DNA of 6,842 bases from Actinomycetota bacterium (GTDB taxonomy: Bacteria; Actinomycetota; Actinomycetes; Nanopelagicales; Nanopelagicaceae), in assembly GCA_947488645.1 (NCBI GenBank), contig CANLAC010000063.1:1-6842 (forward strand), written 5' to 3'. A program made the translations under genes and the position numbers. This document shows, one piece after another, positions 1-5,893 of this stretch (position 1 is the first letter of the stretch; each line of letters opens with the position of its first letter). The notes under the pieces are model-generated. The model was not told the DNA's origin, did not search any database, and saw only the letters and a list, made by a program, of their open reading frames with translations.

Positions 1-152
1 TCCAAACCGGTCCCTTTAGACCACGCAACATGGCAGCTGGAATTGAAAACGTAGTCTTTGCTGGATCTGGAACTCAACCAGGTGTTGGCGTTCCAATGGT
101 TTTGATTTCAGGAAGACTTGCTGCAGAACGCATCGTGGGTCCGGTTAAGTAA
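1..152 (+). CDS. crtI: Phytoene desaturase CrtI, C-terminal fragment (5' end outside window)
   Basis: Partial gene, read in the frame whose first full codon is at position 3 and ending at TAA 150-152; 49 C-terminal residues are visible. CrtI is an FAD-dependent, membrane-associated desaturase that converts colourless phytoene to lycopene or a related coloured carotene. The visible part contains the FAD-contacting C-terminal signature of CrtI-type desaturases: 'NVVFAGSGTQPGVGVPMVLI' followed by a 'SGRLAAERI' helix. The match to this signature and the crtB gene directly after it agree with each other, so the call is firm although the N-terminal Rossmann dinucleotide motif lies upstream of the window. 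The exact product (lycopene, neurosporene or other) cannot be judged from this fragment. Confidence 0.9.
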   Translation, partial: QTGPFRPRNMAAGIENVVFAGSGTQPGVGVPMVLISGRLAAERIVGPVK

Positions 153-1055
153 GTGGATGAATTAACTGCTGCAGGAATTACTGATCCTGATCTTCGTGCA
201 TCGTATGAAGAGTGCAAGCGGTTAAATGCATTACATGGAAAGACCTATTTTCTAGCAACACTTTTGCTGCCAAAGGCTAAGCGCCCCTTTGTTCATGCCT
301 TATATGGTTTTGCACGCTATGCAGATGAAATTGTTGATGACCTGGCATCTGAGTTAAGTGTTGAAGAAAAAGCACAAGCCTTGAGCACATGGGGCAATAC
401 AGTTCTTGCTGATCTGAAAAAAGGGACAAGTGATGATCATGTGGGTAGAGCTCTGATTGACACCGTTAAGCGCTTTGATATTCCGCACGAACACTTTGAG
501 GCTTTTTTGCACTCAATGACTATGGATTTGACGGTCCAGGAGTATGAAACATATGAAGATTTACTCGAATACGTCTATGGATCAGCAGCTGTCATTGGTC
601 TTGAAATGGTGCCCATCCTTGGCCCTTTACATAACGATGCCTTTGAAGCTGCCAAGAAATTAGGTATTGCCTTTCAGTTAGCTAACTTCATCCGTGATGT
701 TGATGAAGATCTAGATCGTGGACGCGTATATCTGCCCATTAAAGAGTTGGCTCAGTTTGGTGTGACCCGCGAAATGCTAGAAGAGCGTGTATTAACCCCA
801 GAAATTATCGAAGCACTCAAGTTTCAGATCGCACGTGTGCGCCAACTTCAGGCTGAAGCTGCCCCTGGCATTGAATTGCTTGAGGCAACAAGTCGCCCAT
901 GCATCCAAGCGGCAAGTACTTTGTATTGCGGCATTGTCGATGAAGTGGAAAAGATCGGCTATGACATTTTCAATCAGCGAGCAAAGACATCTACTGCGCG
1001 GCGTATGCGTGTTGCAGGTGCTGCATTCATCAAGCGCCAGCTCATTTCGCGCTAG
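153..1055 (+). CDS. crtB: Phytoene synthase CrtB
   Basis: This enzyme condenses two geranylgeranyl diphosphate molecules head-to-head to phytoene, the first committed step of C40 carotenoid synthesis, at the inner face of the membrane. The 300-residue length is normal for the family. Both Mg-diphosphate-binding aspartate-rich motifs are present: DEIVD at residues 58-62 and DVDED at 182-186 inside the typical 'QLANFIRDVDEDLDRGRVYL' block. 'YGSAAVIG' (142-149) is the conserved central segment. The start is a GTG directly after the crtI stop codon. No other in-frame start fits and no Shine-Dalgarno is evident, so translation is probably coupled to crtI. A squalene or dehydrosqualene synthase is the main alternative, but the crtI partner favours phytoene synthase. 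Confidence 0.95.
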   Translation: MDELTAAGITDPDLRASYEECKRLNALHGKTYFLATLLLPKAKRPFVHALYGFARYADEIVDDLASELSVEEKAQALSTWGNTVLADLKKGTSDDHVGRALIDTVKRFDIPHEHFEAFLHSMTMDLTVQEYETYEDLLEYVYGSAAVIGLEMVPILGPLHNDAFEAAKKLGIAFQLANFIRDVDEDLDRGRVYLPIKELAQFGVTREMLEERVLTPEIIEALKFQIARVRQLQAEAAPGIELLEATSRPCIQAASTLYCGIVDEVEKIGYDIFNQRAKTSTARRMRVAGAAFIKRQLISR

Positions 1056-1058
1056 AGT
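1053..1058 (+). promoter_or_regulatory. Weak candidate -10 element before the riboswitch
   Basis: TAGAGT overlaps the crtB stop codon and fits the TANNNT pattern of actinobacterial -10 boxes. Transcription would start about 7-8 bases later, near 1065, exactly at the 5' edge of the riboswitch. No convincing -35 hexamer is visible 16-18 bases upstream. The alternative is that the riboswitch RNA is made by read-through from the crt genes. Confidence 0.25.
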
Positions 1059-1060
1059 AT

Positions 1061-1144
1061 CAACCACGGGAGCCGTAAAGGCTGAGAGGGTCTGAAATTC
1101 AGACCGACCGATTGACCCATCCGGTAATGCGGATGTGGAAAGGA
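1061..1144 (+). ncRNA. TPP riboswitch (THI element) controlling pnuT
   Basis: The crtB-pnuT gap matches the thi-box. The 5' core 'CCACGGGAGCC' (1064-1074) is followed by the near-invariant 'GGCTGAGAGGG' (1080-1090). AGCC 1071-1074 pairs with GGCT 1080-1083, and CGG 1067-1069 can pair with CCG 1108-1110. A variable stem of 7 perfect pairs joins 1089-1095 with 1099-1105 over a 3-base loop. The pyrophosphate-side arm is ATCCG 1119-1123 with CGGAT 1130-1134 around a GTAATG loop. Compared with the usual CCTGATC...ATAATGCCAG arm it is a base or two shorter, and the closing P1 and P4 helices are not clearly resolved by eye. TPP binding normally lowers expression. The purine-rich 3' edge runs into the pnuT Shine-Dalgarno, so control of translation initiation is likely. 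Confidence 0.9.
1139..1144 (+). promoter_or_regulatory. Shine-Dalgarno of pnuT that decides the start
   Basis: AAAGGA lies 5 bases before ATG 1150 and is the clearest ribosome binding site in the window. It supports ATG 1150 over the in-frame GTG at 1135, which falls inside the riboswitch fold. Its position at the 3' edge of the aptamer makes it the likely element that TPP binding hides. Confidence 0.7.
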
Positions 1145-1149
1145 AAATC

Positions 1150-1725
1150 ATGTCAACCACTTTATTTACCGCCTGGGGCTATGAAGTCTCAATTTTGGAA
1201 TTTGTTGCAGCAATTACCTCATTCATCGGCGTCTGGCTGGGAACAACAGGAAAAAGAATTACCTGGCCTTGGTGGGCACTTAGTAGCGCGCTCTATGGAG
1301 TTTTCTTCTATCAAGTAGATCTCTTTGCAAGTGCAGCATTGCAGTTGGTGTTTATTACCGCCGCTGTTTATGGCTGGAAGGATTGGGCACCGACAGGCGC
1401 CGTTCCTGGATCTGTGACCGGACGCAATCGTCGCTATATCGCAATCGGAACATTCATTAGCGTTGCAGCTCTCTCGCCACTTTTATCCAACATCGGGGCT
1501 GCGGCTACCTGGTCAGATGCATTTCTATTAATTGGCAGCCTTGTTGCACAAATCATGATGGTCTACCAAAAGTGGGAAGCCTGGGTTGTGTGGCTCATCG
1601 TTGATCTGGCCGGAACGGTTCAGTACGCGATGCTTGGTTACTGGTTTACAGCAGTTTTGTATGCGATGTTTACCGTCGTTGCAGTTGTTGGATTGAAACG
1701 TTGGCATGGCTCTCTACGCAATTGA
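1150..1725 (+). CDS. pnuT: PnuC-family thiamine transporter PnuT
   Basis: Integral membrane transporter of the PnuC family, which moves an unphosphorylated vitamin by facilitated diffusion while a cytoplasmic kinase traps it. The 191-residue length fits. The protein is hydrophobic throughout, with about seven predicted membrane helices (roughly 14-30, 38-57, 60-76, 98-117, 122-139, 143-160 and 164-182). Family hallmarks are 'YGWKDW' at 74-79 and the aromatic 'QKWEAWVVWLIVD' segment at 140-152. PnuC proteins take nicotinamide riboside, thiamine or riboflavin, and sequence alone separates them poorly; the TPP riboswitch directly upstream indicates thiamine. ATG 1150 is chosen for its Shine-Dalgarno at 1139-1144; a GTG at 1135 would add five residues. 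The last 20 bases overlap the next gene. Confidence 0.9.
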   Translation: MSTTLFTAWGYEVSILEFVAAITSFIGVWLGTTGKRITWPWWALSSALYGVFFYQVDLFASAALQLVFITAAVYGWKDWAPTGAVPGSVTGRNRRYIAIGTFISVAALSPLLSNIGAAATWSDAFLLIGSLVAQIMMVYQKWEAWVVWLIVDLAGTVQYAMLGYWFTAVLYAMFTVVAVVGLKRWHGSLRN

Positions 1726-2197
1726 TGGTCCAGCAGGTGCTGGTAAAACTACTTTCGCAGCAAAACTGGAAGCAGAGTTATCAGTAAATGGGAGTGTAAG
1801 AGTGATTCACATGGATGATCTCTACAACGGTTGGGATAACGCTCTAAGCAATCCCCTGGCTGAAATCTTGGATCGAATTTCCACCGCTCATATTGCCGGC
1901 AGAGAGTTTGTGATCAAGATATTTAACTGGCACACCATGGCCTTTGATCGTGAAGAGAGAATTACCCCTACCGATTACTTGATTATTGAAGGAGTTGGCG
2001 CAGCCCAACAGATTGTGCGCGAAACTGGAGCAACAACGTATTGGCTAGACATCGAGCCTGAAATCGGTTTGCAGCGCGTCTTGGATCGAGATGGTGCACA
2101 TATCGAGGCGCAAATGCGTCAGTGGCAAGTTGATCAAGATAAACACTTTGCTAGAGATGAAACCCGCGAAAATTGCGAGTTTAAACTTACTTCGTAA
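1706..2197 (+). CDS. Uridine-kinase-like P-loop NTPase, possible vitamin (thiamine) kinase
   Basis: A 163-residue cytoplasmic P-loop kinase of the uridine kinase/AAA-like group common in Actinobacteria. The Walker A motif GPAGAGKTT (residues 8-16) lies at the very N-terminus after a first strand, which fixes ATG 1706 as the start. 'HMDDLYNGW' (35-43) is the substrate-side acidic motif equivalent to DDFY in uridine kinases, and 'LIIEGVGA' (92-99) is the Walker B-like strand. 'LDRDG' (126-130) with nearby arginines could form the lid. The protein is shorter than classical uridine kinases (about 205-215 residues), but its end 'HFARDETRENCEF' looks natural, so it is probably complete. The gene overlaps pnuT by 20 bases and should be translationally coupled and under the TPP riboswitch. 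By analogy with other PnuC-kinase pairs it may phosphorylate imported thiamine. That substrate is inferred, and a nucleoside kinase remains possible. Confidence 0.82.
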   Translation: MALYAIDGPAGAGKTTFAAKLEAELSVNGSVRVIHMDDLYNGWDNALSNPLAEILDRISTAHIAGREFVIKIFNWHTMAFDREERITPTDYLIIEGVGAAQQIVRETGATTYWLDIEPEIGLQRVLDRDGAHIEAQMRQWQVDQDKHFARDETRENCEFKLTS

Positions 2198-2204
2198 CTG
2201 TTTT

Positions 2205-2214
2205 GGGCGCGCCC
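2205..2214. repeat. GC-only palindrome GGGCGCGCCC
   Basis: A perfect 10-base palindrome 7 bases after the stop of the P-loop kinase gene, strikingly GC-rich for this AT-leaning DNA. As RNA it could form only a 3-pair stem with a 4-base loop. It sits 3 bases before a second palindrome (2218-2234). Its role is unknown; a protein binding site or part of a transcription end signal are both possible. Confidence 0.5.
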
Positions 2215-2217
2215 TCA

Positions 2218-2234
2218 GCACCTGTTACAGGTGC
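2218..2234. promoter_or_regulatory. 17-base palindrome, possible operator or hairpin before pknL
   Basis: GCACCTG (2218-2224), spacer TTA and CAGGTGC (2228-2234) form a perfect 7-base inverted repeat. It ends 6 bases before the TAAAAT -10 element and covers the place where a -35 box would lie with 17-base spacing. A dimeric repressor or activator could therefore act here. As RNA it would be a strong hairpin that could end the pnuT transcript, but no T-run follows on either strand, so it is not a standard intrinsic terminator. Confidence 0.55.
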
Positions 2235-2240
2235 ACTCAA

Positions 2241-2246
2241 TAAAAT
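2241..2246 (+). promoter_or_regulatory. -10 element of a probable leaderless pknL promoter
   Basis: TAAAAT matches the TANNNT consensus and leaves 6 bases before ATG 2253, so the expected first transcribed base is the A of the start codon. The bases before the ATG (TCTGCAC) contain no Shine-Dalgarno. Leaderless messages of this layout are common in Actinobacteria. The -35 hexamer is not recognisable: position 2218-2223 reads GCACCT, inside the palindrome. Confidence 0.55.
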
Positions 2247-2252
2247 CTGCAC

Positions 2253-4151
2253 ATGTCCGATCTGTCTGGTGAGCTCATTGATGGGCGCTACCAATTACTC
2301 CGTCAGGTCGCTAATGGTGGAATGGCCACGATCTATGAGGCGCTAGATACCAGACTAGATCGCAAGGTTGCCGTAAAGATCATGCACGCTCACTTGGCAC
2401 AAGATGAAGCATTTGTCTCACGCTTCATTCGAGAAGCAAAAGCTGCAGCAGCGCTGACACACCCAAATATTGTTGCAGTTCAAGATCAAGGCTGGAATCA
2501 AAGCGGTATTCCGGCCGTGTTTCTGGTGATGGAATTTATTGAAGGTCACACTCTTCGTGAGTACTTAAATGAACGCGGTCGATTTGAAGTCAAAGATGCA
2601 ATTAATTACTTAACGCCGATTTTGTCAGCACTTGCTGCCGCACATGAAATAGGTATCGTGCACAGGGACATTAAGCCTGAAAACATTTTGATCTCTAAAG
2701 ATGGTCGCATCAAGATCGCAGATTTTGGATTAGCTCGTGGAGAATTAATCGGAACAACCATGACCGCTGAATCCAGCGTGATCTTGGGCAGTGTTTCCTA
2801 CCTATCCCCCGAGCAAGTCCAGCGCGGTATCGCAGATTCACGCAGTGATGTGTATGCCACAGGAATCGTTGCCTATGAGATGTTTACAGGTGAAAAACCA
2901 TTTAATGGTGATTCACCCATTCAAATTGCCTACATGCATGTCAATGAAGAGATTCCTCACCTGCGTAGTAAACGCAAAGAGATCCCTCAAGTATTAGATG
3001 ATTTGATCGCAAGTGCGACAGCTAAGAACCCTGATGATCGCCCTCGCACCGCCGGTGAGTTCCTAGAACGCTTGCAGCAGATTCAAATCGAACTAGACCC
3101 AAAGAAGAACCAATTAGATCTTGGTTTAGATCTGCCGGTTGAGCCAATTCGGGAAAAAGCTCGCAAGAAGGTCAAAGAAGAGCCGGTTAAGGAAGCAACG
3201 GTTGAGATTAAAGAAAACACCCGTGAGATAAAGAAGCAAGAAGAAAAGAAGAAGCGTGCCAGCAAGCGAGTTCGTAGAAACCGCAAGGTCGCTCTAGTTT
3301 TGGCAGTTGCTCTAGGTGTTGGTGGATGGTGGACATTAGTTGGACCTGGTTCACGCGTAGTTGTTCCTTCAACTGTTGGTGGAAGCTACGACGAAGCGGT
3401 TTCATCCTTTACTCCCCTGGGATTAACTGCAGTGATTCTAGAAAACAGATTTGATGAAGAAATTGCTAAGGGAAAGATCATCGAATCGGTCCCACAAGGT
3501 GGCGGAAAAGTAGATGCTGGCGGTAGCGTTAAATTAATTATTTCTAAAGGACCAGAGCGTTACACAATCCCATCTACAACTGGATTAACCCCAGAGGCTG
3601 CTCAAGTTGCAATTAATAAATCTCCATTAACCGTAGGAACAACAACAGAGGTTTTCAACTCTGATATTCCCAAGGGCTTTGTTATTTCATCAACGCCTGC
3701 AGCAGGCTCTTCGGTTAAGCGTGATTCAAAGGTTGATTTAATTGTCTCAAAGGGAATTGAGCAGGTTGCACTTGCTTCCTACATCGGCAAGAGCGGTGAA
3801 CAAGCACTTAACGAATTAACAGAAGCTGGATTTAACGTTGAGCCTGGCTATGCATTTAGTGAAACAACTCCAGAGCTTGCAGTTATTTCACAAAGTCCAG
3901 CAGGTGGAGCAACTGCAAACAAGGGTGGCAAAGTTACTATCCTTATTTCTAAGGGTCCTCGTTATACATTTATCCCTAAGACAATCATCACCATGGAAGC
4001 AACCGCAGGCAAAGCGATGCTGGAATCCCTTGGATTAAAGGTGAAGGTTATTTCTATCGGAAATGCGAAGAAGAAGGTTGTTAAAAAAGTTTCTCCTGCA
4101 GTTAACACCAAGGTTTTACGTGGAAGTTTGGTGACGATTACCGTAGGGTAA
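2253..4151 (+). CDS. pknL: PASTA-domain Ser/Thr protein kinase, PknL type
   Basis: Single-pass membrane receptor kinase of 632 residues. The kinase domain spans about 13-275: glycine loop VANGGMATIY (19-28), catalytic VAVK with Lys42, helix C Glu61, HRDIKPEN (137-144), DFG (157-159), an activation loop with Thr168, Thr169 and Thr171, and SPEQ (185-188). A basic/acidic Lys-Glu-rich juxtamembrane linker (about 298-345) precedes one membrane helix (346-363). Four extracellular PASTA repeats follow (about 368-435, 437-504, 505-569 and 571-632); such repeats bind peptidoglycan fragments. The segments 'LDTRLDRKVAVKIM', 'VAVQDQG', 'FLVMEFIEGHTLREYL' and 'IADSRSDVYA' resemble the mycobacterial PknL kinase domain more than PknB. 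M. tuberculosis PknL lacks PASTA repeats, so the symbol is a subfamily assignment and pknB-like is the broader name. Ala20 replaces the first glycine of the loop. The start is set by the leaderless layout. Confidence 0.93.
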   Translation: MSDLSGELIDGRYQLLRQVANGGMATIYEALDTRLDRKVAVKIMHAHLAQDEAFVSRFIREAKAAAALTHPNIVAVQDQGWNQSGIPAVFLVMEFIEGHTLREYLNERGRFEVKDAINYLTPILSALAAAHEIGIVHRDIKPENILISKDGRIKIADFGLARGELIGTTMTAESSVILGSVSYLSPEQVQRGIADSRSDVYATGIVAYEMFTGEKPFNGDSPIQIAYMHVNEEIPHLRSKRKEIPQVLDDLIASATAKNPDDRPRTAGEFLERLQQIQIELDPKKNQLDLGLDLPVEPIREKARKKVKEEPVKEATVEIKENTREIKKQEEKKKRASKRVRRNRKVALVLAVALGVGGWWTLVGPGSRVVVPSTVGGSYDEAVSSFTPLGLTAVILENRFDEEIAKGKIIESVPQGGGKVDAGGSVKLIISKGPERYTIPSTTGLTPEAAQVAINKSPLTVGTTTEVFNSDIPKGFVISSTPAAGSSVKRDSKVDLIVSKGIEQVALASYIGKSGEQALNELTEAGFNVEPGYAFSETTPELAVISQSPAGGATANKGGKVTILISKGPRYTFIPKTIITMEATAGKAMLESLGLKVKVISIGNAKKKVVKKVSPAVNTKVLRGSLVTITVG

Positions 4152-4155
4152 GCCA

Positions 4156-5019
4156 ATGCCTACGCCAGTAAAGAAACCCCGTATTGGTGCCCACACCCCT
4201 ACTACTGGCGGAATGGTAAAGCGATCAATTGCATATGCCCAAGAAATTGGCGCAGAAGCAATTCAAGTATTTGCATCAAGTCCTCGCACATGGGCCATGC
4301 CAGAGGCAAAACCAGAATTAGATGAAGCTTTTAAGATCAAGGCCGCCGAATTAGATATTGAAACCTATGTTCACGCGCCCTTTCTAATTAACTTAGGGTC
4401 ACCAACAGAGGCAACATACTTAAACTCACTTGCATCAACTAAGTACTCACTAGAACGTGGGGCCGATATCGGAGCACTTGGCGTTGTAATCCACACAGGC
4501 TCTGCAGTCGATGTGAACCATGTTGAAAAAGCATGGAAGCAGATTCATGAAGGCATGATGCCAATTCTCAACGCTCTAGGAGATGATGCTCCATTTCTTT
4601 TACTTGAGCCAACTGCCGGACAAGGCCAATCACTTGTTAAGAAGCTAGATGACCTTGCAATGTATTTAAAAGCACTTGAATACCACCCAAAGGTGGCAAT
4701 CTGTTTAGACACCTGCCATGTCTTTGCTGCAGGGCACGACATTTCAGTTAAAGGTGGAATGACAGCAACTATTGATTTGTTAGTCGAGATTGCTGGCATC
4801 GAACGATTCCAGTTAGTCCATGCCAACGATTCAATGGATGTGTGCGGGGCACTTAAGGATCGCCACCAAAATATTGGCGATGGCCACATCGGTATTGATC
4901 CGTTCAAAGAGCTACTTGACCACCCTGCAGTAGCTAACGCTCCCCTCATTCTTGAAACTCCAGGTATGGAGAAGGAACACGGCAAGGAAGTTGCACTACT
5001 CAAGAAATTGCGCGGCTAA
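4156..5019 (+). CDS. nfo: Deoxyribonuclease IV (AP endonuclease, endonuclease IV)
   Basis: This enzyme cuts the DNA backbone 5' of abasic sites and removes 3'-blocking groups during base excision repair (EC 3.1.21.2). At 287 residues it has the usual length, and it shows the TIM-barrel trinuclear zinc site complete by alignment from memory to E. coli Nfo: His73 (YVHAPF), His113 (VIHTGS), Glu151 (LLLEPTAG), Asp185 and His188 (CLDTCH), His222 (VHANDS), Asp235 and His237 (KDRHQN) and Glu267 (LETPG). The start codon lies 4 bases after the pknL stop. A TAGGG stretch (4144-4148) that includes the end of pknL can serve as Shine-Dalgarno, so the two genes are very likely co-transcribed and perhaps coupled. 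The last base of the stop codon is the A of the next gene's ATG. Confidence 0.97.
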   Translation: MPTPVKKPRIGAHTPTTGGMVKRSIAYAQEIGAEAIQVFASSPRTWAMPEAKPELDEAFKIKAAELDIETYVHAPFLINLGSPTEATYLNSLASTKYSLERGADIGALGVVIHTGSAVDVNHVEKAWKQIHEGMMPILNALGDDAPFLLLEPTAGQGQSLVKKLDDLAMYLKALEYHPKVAICLDTCHVFAAGHDISVKGGMTATIDLLVEIAGIERFQLVHANDSMDVCGALKDRHQNIGDGHIGIDPFKELLDHPAVANAPLILETPGMEKEHGKEVALLKKLRG

Positions 5020-5882
5020 TGTCTGCTCGACATCAATTGCAGTTAAGGCTTGCACCTTGGGCTTTGTTGTCTGTTTCTGCTGCTTGGGGGTTTGCCTTCG
5101 TAGTTATGAAGGATGCTATCGAGCGTCAAACAGTCAATAACTTCTTGTTTAGTAGATTCGTTTTAGCCGTTGTAGTCATGATCCTGATTCGTCCCCAATG
5201 CATCAAACTTTTTAACAGAGATCTCCTTGTCAGAGCATCAACTGCAGGGCTATTTCTCGGTGCAGGTTATATTTTGCAAACCCTTGGTCTAAAACTCACA
5301 GGGGCTGCAATCACTGGGTTTATCACCGGTTTGTATGTTGTCTTTACTCCATTGATCGCAGCAGTTGTCTTAAAAGCTCGCATAACTTTGATGACCTGGG
5401 GATGTGTTGCGGTGGCAACTCTAGGATTAGCCTTACTGTCACTGCAGGGCTGGTCAATTGGATTTGGAGAACTGCTTGTATTAGGTAGTGCATTTGCCTT
5501 TGGTGCCCACATCATTGCTTTGGGTAAATGGAGTAGTGGGCGTGATGCCTATGCAATGACAGTAGTGCAACTTGCAATGTGCGCAGTTTTGACTGGAGTA
5601 GCTTCACTATTTGAAGGTGGCTATCAACTTCCACCAGATAGTGGAGTCTGGGCAACAGTAATCTTTACTGCAGTGGCATGTACCGCGGTGGCCTTTGTGA
5701 TTCAAACTTGGTCCCAAGCACACATGAGTACAACTAAGGTCGCAGTTATTTTGACTATGGAAGTTGTCTTTGCAGCCTTATTTGCCATCGTCTTTGGCGG
5801 AGAAACCCTTACACTTCAAAAGGCATTAGGCGGCGTGCTAGTTGTTATTGCGATGTTTGTTATCGTCCTGAAAGAATCGTGA
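5019..5882 (+). CDS. EamA/DMT-family permease (drug/metabolite transporter)
   Basis: Inner-membrane transporter of 287 residues with ten predicted helices (roughly 13-30, 41-58, 72-89, 97-117, 125-142, 149-168, 178-197, 210-229, 240-259 and 267-284), arranged as two EamA repeats. 'SAAWGFAFVVMKDAI' near the N-terminus, 'TGLYVVFTPLI' (103-113) at the end of the first repeat and 'GETLTLQKALGGVLVVIAM' (261-279) at the end of the second are typical family blocks. Members export amino acids, metabolites or drugs, or import nucleotide sugars, and the substrate cannot be read from sequence. The ATG overlaps the nfo stop by one base (TAATG), implying translational re-initiation. The threonine aldolase 11 bases downstream makes an amino acid substrate conceivable, since RhtA, a threonine/homoserine exporter, is in this superfamily; this is weak contextual inference. 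Confidence 0.92.
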   Translation: MSARHQLQLRLAPWALLSVSAAWGFAFVVMKDAIERQTVNNFLFSRFVLAVVVMILIRPQCIKLFNRDLLVRASTAGLFLGAGYILQTLGLKLTGAAITGFITGLYVVFTPLIAAVVLKARITLMTWGCVAVATLGLALLSLQGWSIGFGELLVLGSAFAFGAHIIALGKWSSGRDAYAMTVVQLAMCAVLTGVASLFEGGYQLPPDSGVWATVIFTAVACTAVAFVIQTWSQAHMSTTKVAVILTMEVVFAALFAIVFGGETLTLQKALGGVLVVIAMFVIVLKES

Positions 5883-5893
5883 GAACATAAGCC

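Noticed and set aside
792..1160. Minus-strand ORF of 122 codons across the crtB end and riboswitch
   Set aside because: It lies antisense to crtB and the riboswitch, has no recognisable protein features, and both underlying features are strongly supported.
1112..1318. Plus-strand 68-codon ORF starting in the riboswitch
   Set aside because: It is out of frame with pnuT, begins inside the aptamer, lacks a ribosome binding site and shows no conserved features.
1150..1725. Nicotinamide riboside transporter PnuC as the specific call
   Set aside because: The family is the same, but the TPP riboswitch immediately upstream points to thiamine.
2218..2234. Reading the inverted repeat as a rho-independent terminator
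   Set aside because: The 7-pair stem is good but no T-run follows on either strand; AATAAAAT follows instead and serves better as a -10 region.
3354..4148. Tandem DNA repeat in the kinase gene
   Set aside because: The repetition is at protein level, four PASTA domains with recurring 'SKGP' ends; the DNA copies are diverged and are not a recent tandem duplication.
4545..5003. Minus-strand ORF of 152 codons inside nfo
   Set aside because: It is a mirror of the nfo reading frame; all nine zinc ligands of Nfo are read on the plus strand and the antisense product has no motif.
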